A model generated the notes under the pieces. That model saw only the letters and a program-made list of their open reading frames with translations. It had not been told where the DNA came from and did not search any database. The position numbers and the translations under genes are program-made. DNA of 57,545 nucleotides from Chloroflexota bacterium (GTDB taxonomy: Bacteria; Chloroflexota; Dehalococcoidia; Lucifugimonadales; UBA3495), in assembly GCA_028874075.1 (NCBI GenBank), contig JAPPLU010000053.1, forward strand, positions 1 through 57,545, in the 5' to 3' direction. This document shows, piece after piece, positions 17,071 through 26,147 of this stretch. How positions within the stretch are numbered: the first letter of the stretch is position 1; each line of letters begins with the position of its first letter.

Positions 17071-17739
17071 TCAGAACCGGTCCGTGGTGACCACGGAACT
17101 GGCAGGCTGCTCAACCCGCTCCGGGCAATGGACGTTGCTAATGTCGCAGAACTGGCACTCGGACCAACTAGGTACCTTGGCGGCAGGTTCGAGAGCGGCC
17201 AGTCGGTGGATGAGTCCCTGCAGGGACTGGACGAAGACGGGGTCCACCTCCTCGGGCTGGATCTCATGCTCCCGATTGCCGTAGACCACGACGCCCTTGA
17301 TGGTTGCTCCCCGCAGCTCGGGACGGGCTATGGGCAAGAGGTACATGTAGATCATGACCTGCGCCAGATCGGAGGACCTAGGCCGGCCCGCTTTCACGTC
17401 AGCGACCCAGACCAGGTCCCCCTGGCGGGCAATCAGGTCCGGCTTGCCGGCAATGGTGGCCTGCCTTCCTTTGATTGTGAAGTGATTCTGGGCCTCGCGG
17501 CTCACGTCGTAGCCCTGCTCCCGAAAGTCCAGTGCCTTGGCGTTGAGCATATCGGTGTGGCCGACCTGCCAGCGGGCCAGGTTGTTGACCCGTTCGGCCC
17601 TCGTCCAGCTCTTGCCGTCGAACTGGGTCTTGAACCAGGAGGCATGTTCGCAGCTGTCGTCGCCGATCAGGAGTTTTGTAACCCAGGTAACCCAGATGTA
17701 GGGACCCTCCTTGCGGAGCACGGGCATGGCGGCCTCCAA
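17071..17739 (-). CDS. Cas4/RecB-like PD-(D/E)XK nuclease with predicted Fe-S cluster
   Basis: 222 residues. The nuclease core shows GH at 60-61, D101 in AGKPDLIA, D114-V-K116 in VADVKAG and Q127 of the QxxxY-type motif. Cys30 near the N-terminus and C195, C198, C205 at the C-terminus match the one-plus-three Cys arrangement that binds 4Fe-4S in Cas4, AddB and Dna2. Such proteins resect DNA ends. No CRISPR array or other cas gene is visible, so a role in replication or recombination of the adjacent integrated replicon, or an independent repair role, is more likely than adaptation. The start is ATG 17739. Confidence 0.72.
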   Translation of the reverse strand: MEAAMPVLRKEGPYIWVTWVTKLLIGDDSCEHASWFKTQFDGKSWTRAERVNNLARWQVGHTDMLNAKALDFREQGYDVSREAQNHFTIKGRQATIAGKPDLIARQGDLVWVADVKAGRPRSSDLAQVMIYMYLLPIARPELRGATIKGVVVYGNREHEIQPEEVDPVFVQSLQGLIHRLAALEPAAKVPSWSECQFCDISNVHCPERVEQPASSVVTTDRF

Positions 17740-18947
17740 GTCATGGCAGTCTTGGTTTCACCCCGGTATCTAGGTGAAGCTCATATCTTGAGGCTAGAGA
17801 CGCGTCATCCACAGTGTCAAGAAGCCGCTGTCAGTGCGGACAGGGACAAGACGGACTGGAATCTACAGACCCAGTCAGGTAGTTGCCGGACGCTACATGC
17901 AGTGGTTCCGTTCCGGCCAACTCTTAACTTACTATTGTGCGGCCTCTACAACCACGTCTGCAGACGGCGGTGCCACAGCGCATAATTGAACCGGAGACTC
18001 ACTGGACAAGCGGTGGCAAAATGCACGAGGACACATCCACCATCCTCCTTTTCCGTGTTGCCGGCCTTACGGTCCTGTGCCCAATCCCGTATGGCAACTT
18101 CCAACCAACTCGTGAATGGTAATCCAAATGAGTAACATCTGATCCAACGCAAGTTGGGTCAGAGCCGCCCGGAATAGACTCCCCAGTTCTGGCTGAACCT
18201 GCAGGCGCAGTACGGCCCGGTGCTGGCGGAGGAGTCGGTTGGGGCGAAGATACGCAGCCCGCCAGCCGCGGCTAGTGCTGAATAGGCTATGCCTGACACT
18301 GGCTGGTCCGACTACATACTAGTCAATTCCAGGCGCCTGGGTATTCCGACTTTTGTTGGTATGTAAAATTCTTCAACAGTACATAAGTACATATGTTGTA
18401 TTGGTATGCTGTACTTTTCCACACGGGACTAACCGTTTCTATAGTCAAGGGCATTCAGCAGCTTTGGAAGGAGTTGAACCCTACTCAGCCGGGCCTCTAC
18501 GGCAGTACAAAACTGGAAAACACATGCGTTCCAAACAGCGCGGGGCATTCCAACTGGCGAGCGCACCGTTTCGTGTGATTTCAGAGGGATCTGGTTCTCC
18601 CAAGCTGCAGAGTCTCCCCCTGAGAACTTAGACTCTCCAAAGGAATGCCATTGCCTCTGACGAAACCGGCTCTTATTTTAGAACAGTGCGGTCGTCTTCT
18701 ACCGCTTCACTCGGGGCCCATAGCCCACAGTAACCTTAGGAAACTCGTCAATGTTAACCTGGCATAGGCTAATCTTTCACGGAGTTTTCCAGTTGGGATG
18801 GCCTTGCTTCCCAAACACTGCACTCACTGGGTCATCCAACAGTAAGTATTTTGACTGTATATGCCTCATAGGTGGTAAAATAACGAATACTTCGCCAGGG
18901 TCCCAATGGGGTCACTGTGTTCAAGTAGGTGGGAGGTAAGGGCGGCT
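17740..18947. other. 1.2 kb without a clear gene; contains an isolated IS end
   Basis: No convincing gene. The word GGTAATCCAAATGAGTAACA at 18118-18137 is the outer part of the family A TnpB element right end (minus orientation), without the rest of the element. The lower-GC stretch 18300-18900 lies upstream of the primase gene and probably holds its promoter, but I cannot place the boxes. Confidence 0.4.
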
Positions 18948-20069
18948 GTGTCCTCTGCCAGTTCTCGAGACCGAGCCAATCAATCCCTCGACCTGATTGT
19001 TACCTCCATACTGCCGCACTTGCGGGGGGTCAGACCGGGCCGAAGCTCCACGGAGTGGACATTCTATTGTCCGCTGGAACACAGGAAGCGCAACGCGTCC
19101 GCAGTGATCTGGCTAGACGAAGAAGGTTGGATCAGCGTCCATTGCTTTGACTGCAAGCGTCAAGATGAACTGCGGGAAGCCATAATTTCCCCGGCCATCG
19201 GGCACGGATACCAATGGAAATCCCGAACAATGCCAAACCCGGGCCGGCTGCATAACCGAAGCAAGCGCCAGGACACCGCGACCTTGAAAACATGGGAGCG
19301 GTCGGGCCCGATACCTTATGGTGACCACCCGACCCGCCGATGGATGCAGCACCGGAACCTGTGGCACCCGGAAGTGCAGGTGCCCGGCTCACTCCGGTGG
19401 ATCGACGCAGCGTCCACATTTCCCGGTCCCCACACTGGGGCCGGGTCCATCGTCGCACTGCTGGCGCCGCTCCCCCGGTGGCAGGCAGCATGGCCCGGGC
19501 TTCCCCGGCCGTCAGCCCTTGAAATCATCGCCATTGGTGCTGATGGAAGACCGTCGCTGGACCGACCCGCTGCCGCGGGCGGGCTATCCAAGAGAACCCT
19601 GGGAAGCAAGCAGGGATGCTTCTTGGTCATAGGATGCCCGGTCCTGTCAAGTCTCCCCTACCCGGTCAGGGTGGCCGAGGGGGTTGCTGACGCCCTGGCC
19701 CTGGCCGCCCGTTCTCCCGGACCGGCCGTGGCCACCATGGGGGACGCAGGAATGGGCAATGAGGACCTGGCCCTCTGGCTGGCCCAGGCCTCCGAGGGTG
19801 TAGTTATACATGCAGACGACGACGCTGCCGGTATTGCCGGAGCGAACAGGCTTAGGGCCGCCATTACCGTCGCCGGCGGCCGGGCCCGGGCCGTACGCCC
19901 AACCCTCGGAAAAGATGCGGCGGATGCCGCGGCCCTGACACCACTTCACAATGAGGCAAAACTCTGGCCTGCTTTCGCGGAAAATCTACGGGAAAAGTAC
20001 GGCTGGCCTCAATGGGAAGCCCAGAGGCAGGCCACCATACTGACGACGGAAAACCTGGAGCGATTATGA
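18948..20069 (+). CDS. DNA primase of plasmid/phage type (zinc finger plus Toprim)
   Basis: 373 residues from GTG 18948, chosen because GGGAGGT lies 9 bases upstream; ATG 18906 is in frame without such a site. The N-terminus has a CHC2-type zinc finger (YCPLEH...HCFDC). The C-terminal half has the Toprim signature: VAEGVADAL supplies the catalytic Glu and VIHADDDAAG the Asp cluster. It would lay RNA primers on single-stranded DNA. Its stop overlaps the start of the helicase gene as ATGA, so the two are co-translated. Primase and helicase side by side is the layout of plasmid and phage replication modules, not of the host chromosome. Confidence 0.78.
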   Translation: MSSASSRDRANQSLDLIVTSILPHLRGVRPGRSSTEWTFYCPLEHRKRNASAVIWLDEEGWISVHCFDCKRQDELREAIISPAIGHGYQWKSRTMPNPGRLHNRSKRQDTATLKTWERSGPIPYGDHPTRRWMQHRNLWHPEVQVPGSLRWIDAASTFPGPHTGAGSIVALLAPLPRWQAAWPGLPRPSALEIIAIGADGRPSLDRPAAAGGLSKRTLGSKQGCFLVIGCPVLSSLPYPVRVAEGVADALALAARSPGPAVATMGDAGMGNEDLALWLAQASEGVVIHADDDAAGIAGANRLRAAITVAGGRARAVRPTLGKDAADAAALTPLHNEAKLWPAFAENLREKYGWPQWEAQRQATILTTENLERL

Positions 20070-21220
20070 ACGGCCACGACACCATCTCCAACCTAGAGGG
20101 CGAAGAGCTAATTTCGACGGCGCACCAACAAGCCCTGGAACTGCTCTTCAGCCTTGAGGAAAAGATCGAAGGCGGGATTCTGGATCCGCAGGAATATGTG
20201 GATGCCTTGCGGGCTTTAACGGATGTTGGGGACGGCACTGGTCCGGCGCCATCCGGTTACCGGCAGAACTTGCTGTCTGCAGCCACGCAACCAGACCGGG
20301 CCTCCCTTCAAATTCTTAAGAACGCCATCGAAAGTGCCCGGCCCATCCGAACAGCCCGATGGGGCATCCAGCAGCCCACATCCAGGAAGTGGCTGGTCGA
20401 GGACTGGTTGCCGGCCGGCCGGGTAACAATGCTAACGGGCGAGGGCGGAGCAGGTAAGTCCAGGCTCGCCCTCCAACTGGCCGCTGGCATTGCGTCCGGC
20501 GGAGAGGACCGGGCATGGCTCAAGGCTCCCGACGGCATTCTCCAATTAGGAAACGCGGTTCCCGAAGATGGTATGCCCGTGGTTTTCGCTTCCTGGGAGG
20601 ACGAGCCGGAGGAGTTCTATCGGAGGCTGAACCAGATTTCGGGAAAAGCCGCTCCTTGGGTAAAGCCGGAGCGTCTAGAGAATCTCACGATTGCAAATAT
20701 GATGGGCGAGGGTCCCGTCTGGGCTCCGGCCCAGGGCAGCCACATTTCCTCTATGGCCGAACTCACGCGAAGCGGAGAGAGAATCCGGAGACTGTGCCAG
20801 GACCGCGATGCCAGGCTTCTTGTAATCGACCCCCTGGCAGCAGCTTATGCCAGCCAAGAAAACTCCCGTGGCCTGGTACGCGCCTTTGTGTCCCACTGGG
20901 ACGACTGGGCACAGGCCAATGACTGCACAGTGCTCCTACTGGCACATCCACCCAAGTCTTCGAGCTACAGTTACGCCGGCTCCACCGACTGGCTGGGCGC
21001 AGTGCGAGCCCTGTGGAATCTGCAGCGAACGGACCAGCCAGGACAGGAGCAAAAGGGCACAGCCGGCAACTGGAAACTAAGTTCCATCAAGGGAAACTAT
21101 AGAGGTCCGGGGGAAAGCGTTCAGCTTCGATGGGACGCTTCTAATGACCAGCTAAGGTGGGAAGCAATCAGCCCCGAGGGAAACACTTCTGCCCGGGGCC
21201 GTTACGATTTCGACTCTTAA
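20066..21220 (+). CDS. RepA-like replicative helicase/ATPase (AAA, RecA fold)
   Basis: 384 residues from ATG 20066. Walker A GEGGAGKS lies at 125-132 and Walker B LLVIDPLAAA near 255, followed by an LLLAHPPK sensor-type stretch. This is the layout of hexameric RepA helicases of RSF1010-type plasmids and of phage/plasmid AAA ATPases. It is coupled to the primase by an ATGA overlap. Immediately downstream come iteron-like repeats and large hairpins, which supports a role in opening an origin. Confidence 0.75.
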   Translation: MNGHDTISNLEGEELISTAHQQALELLFSLEEKIEGGILDPQEYVDALRALTDVGDGTGPAPSGYRQNLLSAATQPDRASLQILKNAIESARPIRTARWGIQQPTSRKWLVEDWLPAGRVTMLTGEGGAGKSRLALQLAAGIASGGEDRAWLKAPDGILQLGNAVPEDGMPVVFASWEDEPEEFYRRLNQISGKAAPWVKPERLENLTIANMMGEGPVWAPAQGSHISSMAELTRSGERIRRLCQDRDARLLVIDPLAAAYASQENSRGLVRAFVSHWDDWAQANDCTVLLLAHPPKSSSYSYAGSTDWLGAVRALWNLQRTDQPGQEQKGTAGNWKLSSIKGNYRGPGESVQLRWDASNDQLRWEAISPEGNTSARGRYDFDS

Positions 21221-21262
21221 GAAAACAAGAGCCTGATACTGAGGAACAAACACAGTCTAAGG

Positions 21263-21713
21263 GGTAATCCAATAGAGTAACAACGGTTACACGGTCAGCC
21301 TGAGCTGGGTGTTAACCCCTCTTCTCGGCTTGGTTCTCCCTTCCTCCGGAACAGTTTCACCTACGGTGGAATCACCGCCAGCCAGCGCTTCCCCGTCCAG
21401 GAACATCACGTCCTCGCCTACCGCGAGTATGGTGGGCTGCTTGCGCTTTCCGCCCTTGAGTCCAGCCGTGGACTCCCTCTAATGTAAGGTTGGCGCCCTA
21501 CTTCCGGGTGTTGACCAAGTCTACGCTGCGAGCTCGGAATCGAAGAGAATCGGTCTGCATGGCTAGGACCAGTTTGAAGTGTAAACTCGCCTGGCGCCGC
21601 GTGGCTATGGGCAAGTATCAGTAAGAGACGCTGGTTCAAGCTGCCGGATGTGGTTACCTCAGGGCAGACGGCTGTAGTTGTCGTTAACCAATGTTGCTGG
21701 TTATTACTCTTAT
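21263..21713 (-). mobile_element. deleted, tnpB-less derivative of the family A element
   Basis: In minus orientation it carries the family A right end (21263-21430: RC of the tail of the element at 1580-1761, including the words around the tnpB stop) and its left end (GTTAACCAATGTTGCTGGTTATTACTC, split at 20, at about 21684-21710), joined through the leader region but lacking the tnpB body. The leader part keeps recognisable similarity to 300-420. A roughly 450-bp, PATE/MITE-like non-autonomous copy inserted between the helicase gene and the putative origin. Confidence 0.65.
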
Positions 21714-21857
21714 GGGCAACTTAGTGCAGGGCCGTCCCAGTATTTTCCAAAACAGGACGCTCCGAGAAACCATCTCGATATGACCTTCTTCAAAAGAGAT
21801 GCTATCGGATAGCCCATACCGTGCGGAAGCATGGGTTCGTCTGTCCTGTACATCGAA

Positions 21858-21941
21858 AGCGTCGCTAACCTGACCAATACCCCGGCTAGCTTGACAAAAA
21901 CCACGGTTAGCCTGACCAAAAGCCCGGACAGTCTGACCAGC
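21858..21941 (-). repeat. four tandem iteron-like repeats, about 21-22 bp apart
   Basis: Read on the minus strand the cores are GGTCAGGTTAGCGACG, TGTCAAGCTAGCCGGG, GGTCAGGCTAACCGTGG and GGTCAGACTGTCCGGG. They are spaced two helical turns apart in the same orientation. Tandem direct repeats of about 20 bp next to helicase and initiator genes are the usual layout of iteron-controlled origins such as RSF1010 oriV. Confidence 0.6.
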
Positions 21942-21988
21942 CATCTCCAGTTCCTCGTTCAAAATCACAAAAATTAGCGTGCCACTAC

Positions 21989-22065
21989 CCCTACCCCTAC
22001 CTCTACAGAGGAGGGGTAGGGATTTATGGGTTATGGGGCCCCTTTATTCCCCATAACCCATAAAT
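21989..22065. other. two adjacent strong hairpins (possible origin or priming structures)
   Basis: Hairpin 1 at 21989-22021: CCCTACCCCTACCTC pairs with GAGGAGGGGTAGGG around a TACA loop, with one bulged A. Hairpin 2 at 22022-22065: a perfect 17-bp inverted repeat, ATTTATGGGTTATGGGG against CCCCATAACCCATAAAT, with a 10-base loop. They lie directly after the tandem repeats. Candidate roles are single-strand initiation sites for the primase, as in RSF1010, or terminators. Confidence 0.55.
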
Positions 22066-22242
22066 AGTGTTTTGAAGACCTGGAAAAAACAGTCTTTCGT
22101 ATGAGAATTCGATATGTCTCTGCCTACTCTGGGTCCACCAAGGTAGGAACCGATCAATACATTGAGCTCATATCGCTGCAGAATCTCGTACTCCGCTTCA
22201 GTCGTCTCGGATCCCTGCGCCGAGCTGAATTGGACCAGCCAA

Positions 22243-24157
22243 TGGTCAGACAAACGATGATCGCATCATTGAATGGAACAGCTTTGCGGTTACAGGGCTC
22301 AGAGGCTGGAGTTGACCATTCGCCGGTGGCAATGCCCGGGATGCGGCGCCAGGCATAACCGGGACGCCAACGCGGCATTGAACATCAGAGAGTACGGGTC
22401 GTGAGCTACACGGTCCCTGCCTGTGGACGCTTGTGTAAGACCGGCCCCTTGGCGGACAACGGCGGTGGAAGCAGGAACGAGGCTACTCGCTAGCTCTCAT
22501 CTGTTCAGGCCGTGAGAACAGTACAGATTGGGTAGATCAGAGTAGATTCTCATTAGCGGTGATTTGGTCAGGCAAACGATGATGCAGGGAATTTCCGCAG
22601 AGACCCGGAGCCTTGGGCTTGCGTTTTAACAATCATTTTTCAGCTTGGTGGTCAGGCAAACGACGGTATTCGCTTTGTGTGAGTGGAGATTGATTGGGGA
22701 AACACATACAAGACGATCCTGGAGGGCGCTATTGTCCTGCCTTCGTTCCCTGCGTCGGAAGACAGGGTTATGCGTGCCCAGATGGGCCCTCCGGGCCCGC
22801 GTACGAGTTTGTGTATTGCCGAGTATTGATATCGGTCCATTTTTCAGCCGTATCTTTCACACCTGAAGAGATGGTATTTCACAGCCTTGCCTGAGTTCCT
22901 GACACCGTATTGGCTGCAGGTACCTGAGTTATAGGCGGGATTACTGCCACCGGATGCACACCGGTCCATGCTGCGTTGTAGCTGAGCTGTGAAGTTATCA
23001 GCCCCAGGGACTGTTGCGGAGAAGGGCGGGTGAGGGCGAATTTCTGTTTTACTCGTGTGGCGGGTTCTTGCAAGTACCCATTGAGTATGTGGTCATGTTG
23101 CGGAGCTTCAGGTCCTCGGTGGCGATGAGGCAGTGGCTCTTGACTAGTGCGGTGGTTAACTGATGGCACTGTTGGCGGCTTCTCACCGCTTTGCTTCGAT
23201 ACTCTCTTGCGAGGTCCAGAATCCTCTTTCGATAGCGTGGACCTGTGGGTGCAGGGATTCATCTCTGCTCCGGTTCACCTAGGTTTCTTTCTCCCCGGCG
23301 CTATTTTGGTGCTCAGTGCTTGGTTGACGCCCTGGTGCATGGTGACGCGGTTGGGCTGCAGGGCTGTAAAACGCCAGGAACTATAGCGCAGTAATCGGCG
23401 AAATCGCCAAGTACATTGGTCGGCCTCGCCAAGGTCATTGGTCCGCCCTGGGTACCCATTTCTGGTCAGACAAACGATGGTGAGCATAGTTCAGGTAACA
23501 ATGTGCTACCGGGCGCCGGCCCTTTTCACTGCTAATCTCCAGCCGGCGGCTGGGTCCTGGGGGGCAGGGAGTTCCCTTCATTAGATGGAGGTTGGTCAGA
23601 CAAACGATGATTTAGTGTTGCCATATGTGGGTGGATCGGTTGCGGTTCGTATTTTCTATTTTGAACAAATGGAGCGACTGCCGTGCTGTGGTCAAGCTAA
23701 CGACGGTAGGCGCTCCCCGTATCAGAAGACCTTTGGGGGAGTACTGATCCTGGGTCCTCTGAGGAGATGGCTATGGATAATTCCTTGCGTTGCTCTGCGA
23801 TCTGGTCAGACAAACGACGGTTTAATTGATGGTTAGCGGCTTCGAAATTAGGAGATCTTAAGACCTGAGGAACCGGTACGGGACTCGCGAGAGAGAAACC
23901 AAGTAGGCGAGGTGGCTCGAGGCGCTTTTTTGTCGCAGTCCGGGCGTGGTGCTGTGAACAGTCTTATCTATGCCATGCTGGAGGTTCAGTCTGTCATATC
24001 AGCAGAATCGCTTGGTCAGACAAACGACGGTGTGTTGGGGAGGACAAGATGTGGTAGCTCGGAGAACCTGTGGCGGTCGTTTCTGAATCTCAGCCTGGGA
24101 GTTTGGGGTGGGTAGATGCCCGTGACCGGGGCCAGCCTCTGGTCAGGCTAACGACGA
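22243..24157 (+). repeat. nine dispersed copies of a 16-bp motif, same orientation
   Basis: Consensus TGGTCAGRCWAACGAYGR. Copies start near 22243, 22565, 22648, 23462, 23592, 23688, 23802, 24012 and 24139, with irregular spacing from 83 to 814 bases. Weaker TTGGTCSGCC copies at about 23415 and 23437 sit 22-23 bases apart in front of the 23462 copy. The interval has no credible gene and lower GC. The motif is the same as that of the tandem block at 21858-21941 but points the other way, towards the putative initiator gene. Confidence 0.65.
22303..22559 (+). pseudogene. TnpB family B, C-terminal end and right end only
   Basis: The last 33 codons of a TnpB remain (22303-22404): zinc-ribbon second half CPGCGA and RuvC-III NRDANAALNI, then a stop. 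The right-end repeats follow to TTAGCGG at 22559, matching the ends at 6208 and 47319. It lies inside the repeat-rich presumed origin region. Confidence 0.65.
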
Positions 24158-25548
24158 CTAGTGGAAACAGTCGGTGGGAGGAATTTCCCCTCTACGATCC
24201 TGAGTTCTCCGGCCTTCTCAAGCTGCCTAGCTACTGCTAGCACCTCAGAAAACCGACGACCTCGATCTCTGCGTGTTGTCGGGAAGGCCAGGGAGATCAA
24301 GTCACTATCACTTATCTTTGGATAGCGGTCAGGGTCCATTGCCTGAACCCAGTGCCTTGCCTTACCTTTGCCCACGGGCACTATGGTAACTCCTGGGTTA
24401 TACCACTGGTAAGCTAGATTGATCAGCAACCTGTAGGCTGGGGCCGATCTTACACCCCACCATCGGAGCCTGTCAGAGACTTGTGGTCCCTTTCCAGATC
24501 CGGGTGGCAGGTCAACGATAATGCGGACCGACTCATCCAGCGCACCAGGGCCTCGCGGTATTCCGCTTACGGACACCACCCGGCGCAGCTCACTTCGGTT
24601 GGTTTGGGGATCGTAGAGAGGTATCCGGGCCTCCCTGCTGTCCAGGGCTTCAATGGCTGCCATCAGCCGGGGCCAGTATTCCGCCGGACTGGGAATTCGA
24701 CTGGGATAAAGCCACGCAAGGAAGTCCCTGAGTGAGACCGACATCGCCACTGGCTGTCCCCGTTCCCGTTCTTCCATGGGGACGCTGAGGACAGACTCGA
24801 CAAACATCCTCAAAGCCAAGGGGGCGCCCCTGCCGGGGCTGGTTGCCGGTCCGGCGCCCAGATCATACAGGGCCAGCGGCAGCGCTGGTGAGGCCGTGTC
24901 CTGTCTCCCAAATCCGGGCATGACCATCTGGTCGCCATCTGGACCCTCAGTTGCGTGGGCTGGAGGGCTGAAGAGCATGTTGCCGTTTTGACGTGCAGGG
25001 GTGTTGGACATGGCCAGAAGGGCGGGGGTTACCCGCTTGGTGGTCCGGGTGTTTGGTTGCACTGGCCTCGGACGACTCTGCCAGGCAGTGACAAGGGGGG
25101 CCAGTGGCCACAGTGGGTTCTGGCCGTCGTCCACGGCTTTGAGGAACTTGTCATGCAAGTCGCCTACCGATACGAAGAAAGGCTCACAGTTGATGATGGC
25201 CCCAAAGAACCTCAGGGGGGGCTGCACCTTTTCCCCAAGCAACTCTGTCAACCGGATGCACAACTCGCTAAGGGCCTCGGGCGGACAGTCTCCGCTCTCA
25301 AACCACTGGGCAAGTTCCGTGGCCTTGGGGCGTTCTCCATCTCCTTTCGCAAGCACGCGGTCTGCCTGCTTGTTGGCGTGGGCAATAATGTCAGCAAATG
25401 TAAGTGACGGCGCCTGATCTTTATCCGTATCAGGACTGGAGACCGAATCATCGTGAGACCGCGAACTCTTTACGTAATTGTAATAGGCTTCGTCGAGTGT
25501 CATGCCGTCGGCCGGTATAAAGTTTGGGCTTGATTTCTTCTCGATCAA
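24148..25548 (-). CDS. putative replication initiator of the integrated replicon
   Basis: 466 residues. I do not see a named motif with certainty. The N-terminal 200 residues are acidic and low in order; the C-terminal half (from about 225) is compact, with LRMFVESVLSVPM, a SVSLRDFLAWLYP segment, IVDLPPGSGKGPQVS, SAPAYRLLINLAYQWY and a last helix-turn-helix-like RQLEKAGELRIVEG. That order (two winged-helix-like blocks around an S-AYxLLxxLAY helix) resembles plasmid RepA/initiator proteins. Its gene faces the repeats, the last of which touches its 3' end. Start TTG 25548 has GGAGTAA upstream; ATG 25506 in frame is an alternative. The function is inferred mainly from context. Confidence 0.5.
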   Translation of the reverse strand: MIEKKSSPNFIPADGMTLDEAYYNYVKSSRSHDDSVSSPDTDKDQAPSLTFADIIAHANKQADRVLAKGDGERPKATELAQWFESGDCPPEALSELCIRLTELLGEKVQPPLRFFGAIINCEPFFVSVGDLHDKFLKAVDDGQNPLWPLAPLVTAWQSRPRPVQPNTRTTKRVTPALLAMSNTPARQNGNMLFSPPAHATEGPDGDQMVMPGFGRQDTASPALPLALYDLGAGPATSPGRGAPLALRMFVESVLSVPMEERERGQPVAMSVSLRDFLAWLYPSRIPSPAEYWPRLMAAIEALDSREARIPLYDPQTNRSELRRVVSVSGIPRGPGALDESVRIIVDLPPGSGKGPQVSDRLRWWGVRSAPAYRLLINLAYQWYNPGVTIVPVGKGKARHWVQAMDPDRYPKISDSDLISLAFPTTRRDRGRRFSEVLAVARQLEKAGELRIVEGKFLPPTVSTSRR

Positions 25549-25956
25549 AGTGGGGTTACTCCAATAGCAGAGTCAGGTTCCGGTCGTTTCTCCATGGACG
25601 CCGATGTCGAAACTTCCAAATCTCTGGCATCGAACACTGAAGCCCTCCTGTGAAGATGGCGCGGGATGCGGGTCTATCTCCAGCGGGGTGGAGGGTGAAT
25701 GACCTGGCCACCATACGGCAGGGAGGCGCACTGTGGACCTACTGAAGAAACTTGCTTTGCGGGGCGATCTCTGAGGCTCGATGATGACACGTCGGAACAG
25801 CACCCCATCCCAATGTGAAGATGCCGTACTACCGGACAGCATCTCTACAGACGTCATTCTAACATCAGTCGTAAGTAATGCGTCAAATATGTTAAGTAAG
25901 TTCTGCATCCGCCACTTTTCCTGGCGGTGGCGGAATGTCAAGAATACGGTAAAGTG
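25549..25956. other. gene-poor stretch upstream of the putative initiator
   Basis: No gene seen. Presumably carries the promoter of the initiator gene on the minus strand. It ends at an IS right-end remnant. Confidence 0.3.
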
Positions 25957-26062
25957 TTTCCCAAATGAGTAACGGCAGTTACACGGCCGGGATGAGGTGG
26001 TTGTTGACCTCTGTTCTCTACTCGGGTCTCCCTTAGTTGGGGCAGAATAACCGGGTGAGGAC
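25957..26062 (-). mobile_element. family A TnpB element, right-end remnant
   Basis: Reverse complement of the family A right end: CCAAATGAGTAAC, then the GTTACACGGCC and GGGTCTCCCTTAG words that correspond to 1670-1755. It is cut off at the right-end hairpin by the IS3 fragment. Confidence 0.6.
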
Positions 26063-26064
26063 TC

Positions 26065-26147
26065 ACCGCCAGCAGTGCGCACTGGCGCACCAGGGACAGG
26101 GATGGCTGGTCCCGGTCCACCATCTGCCGCCGCCTGGCCGGACTCAT
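26065..26147 (-). pseudogene. IS3 OrfB transposase, N-terminal scrap
   Basis: Begins MSPARRRQMVDRDQPSLSL and VRQCALLAVS, the standard start of IS3-group OrfB, then runs into the TnpB element right end after about 28 residues. It overlaps orfA by 4 bases as in intact IS3 elements. Confidence 0.65.

Noticed and set aside
22879..23262. 127-residue minus-strand frame in the repeat region
   Set aside because: Composition is not protein-like and it lacks a ribosome site; treated as chance.
22243..24157. CRISPR array
   Set aside because: The repeat is only 16-18 bp, has no uniform spacer length (83-814 bp) and no cas genes except a stand-alone Cas4-like nuclease.
22243..24157. Integron cassette array with attC sites
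   Set aside because: The motif does not contain the RYYYAAC/GTTRRRY pair of attC, the intervals carry no genes, and no integrase is present.
25573..26082. 169-residue minus-strand frame
   Set aside because: It begins inside the family A right end and runs through non-coding sequence; no motif.
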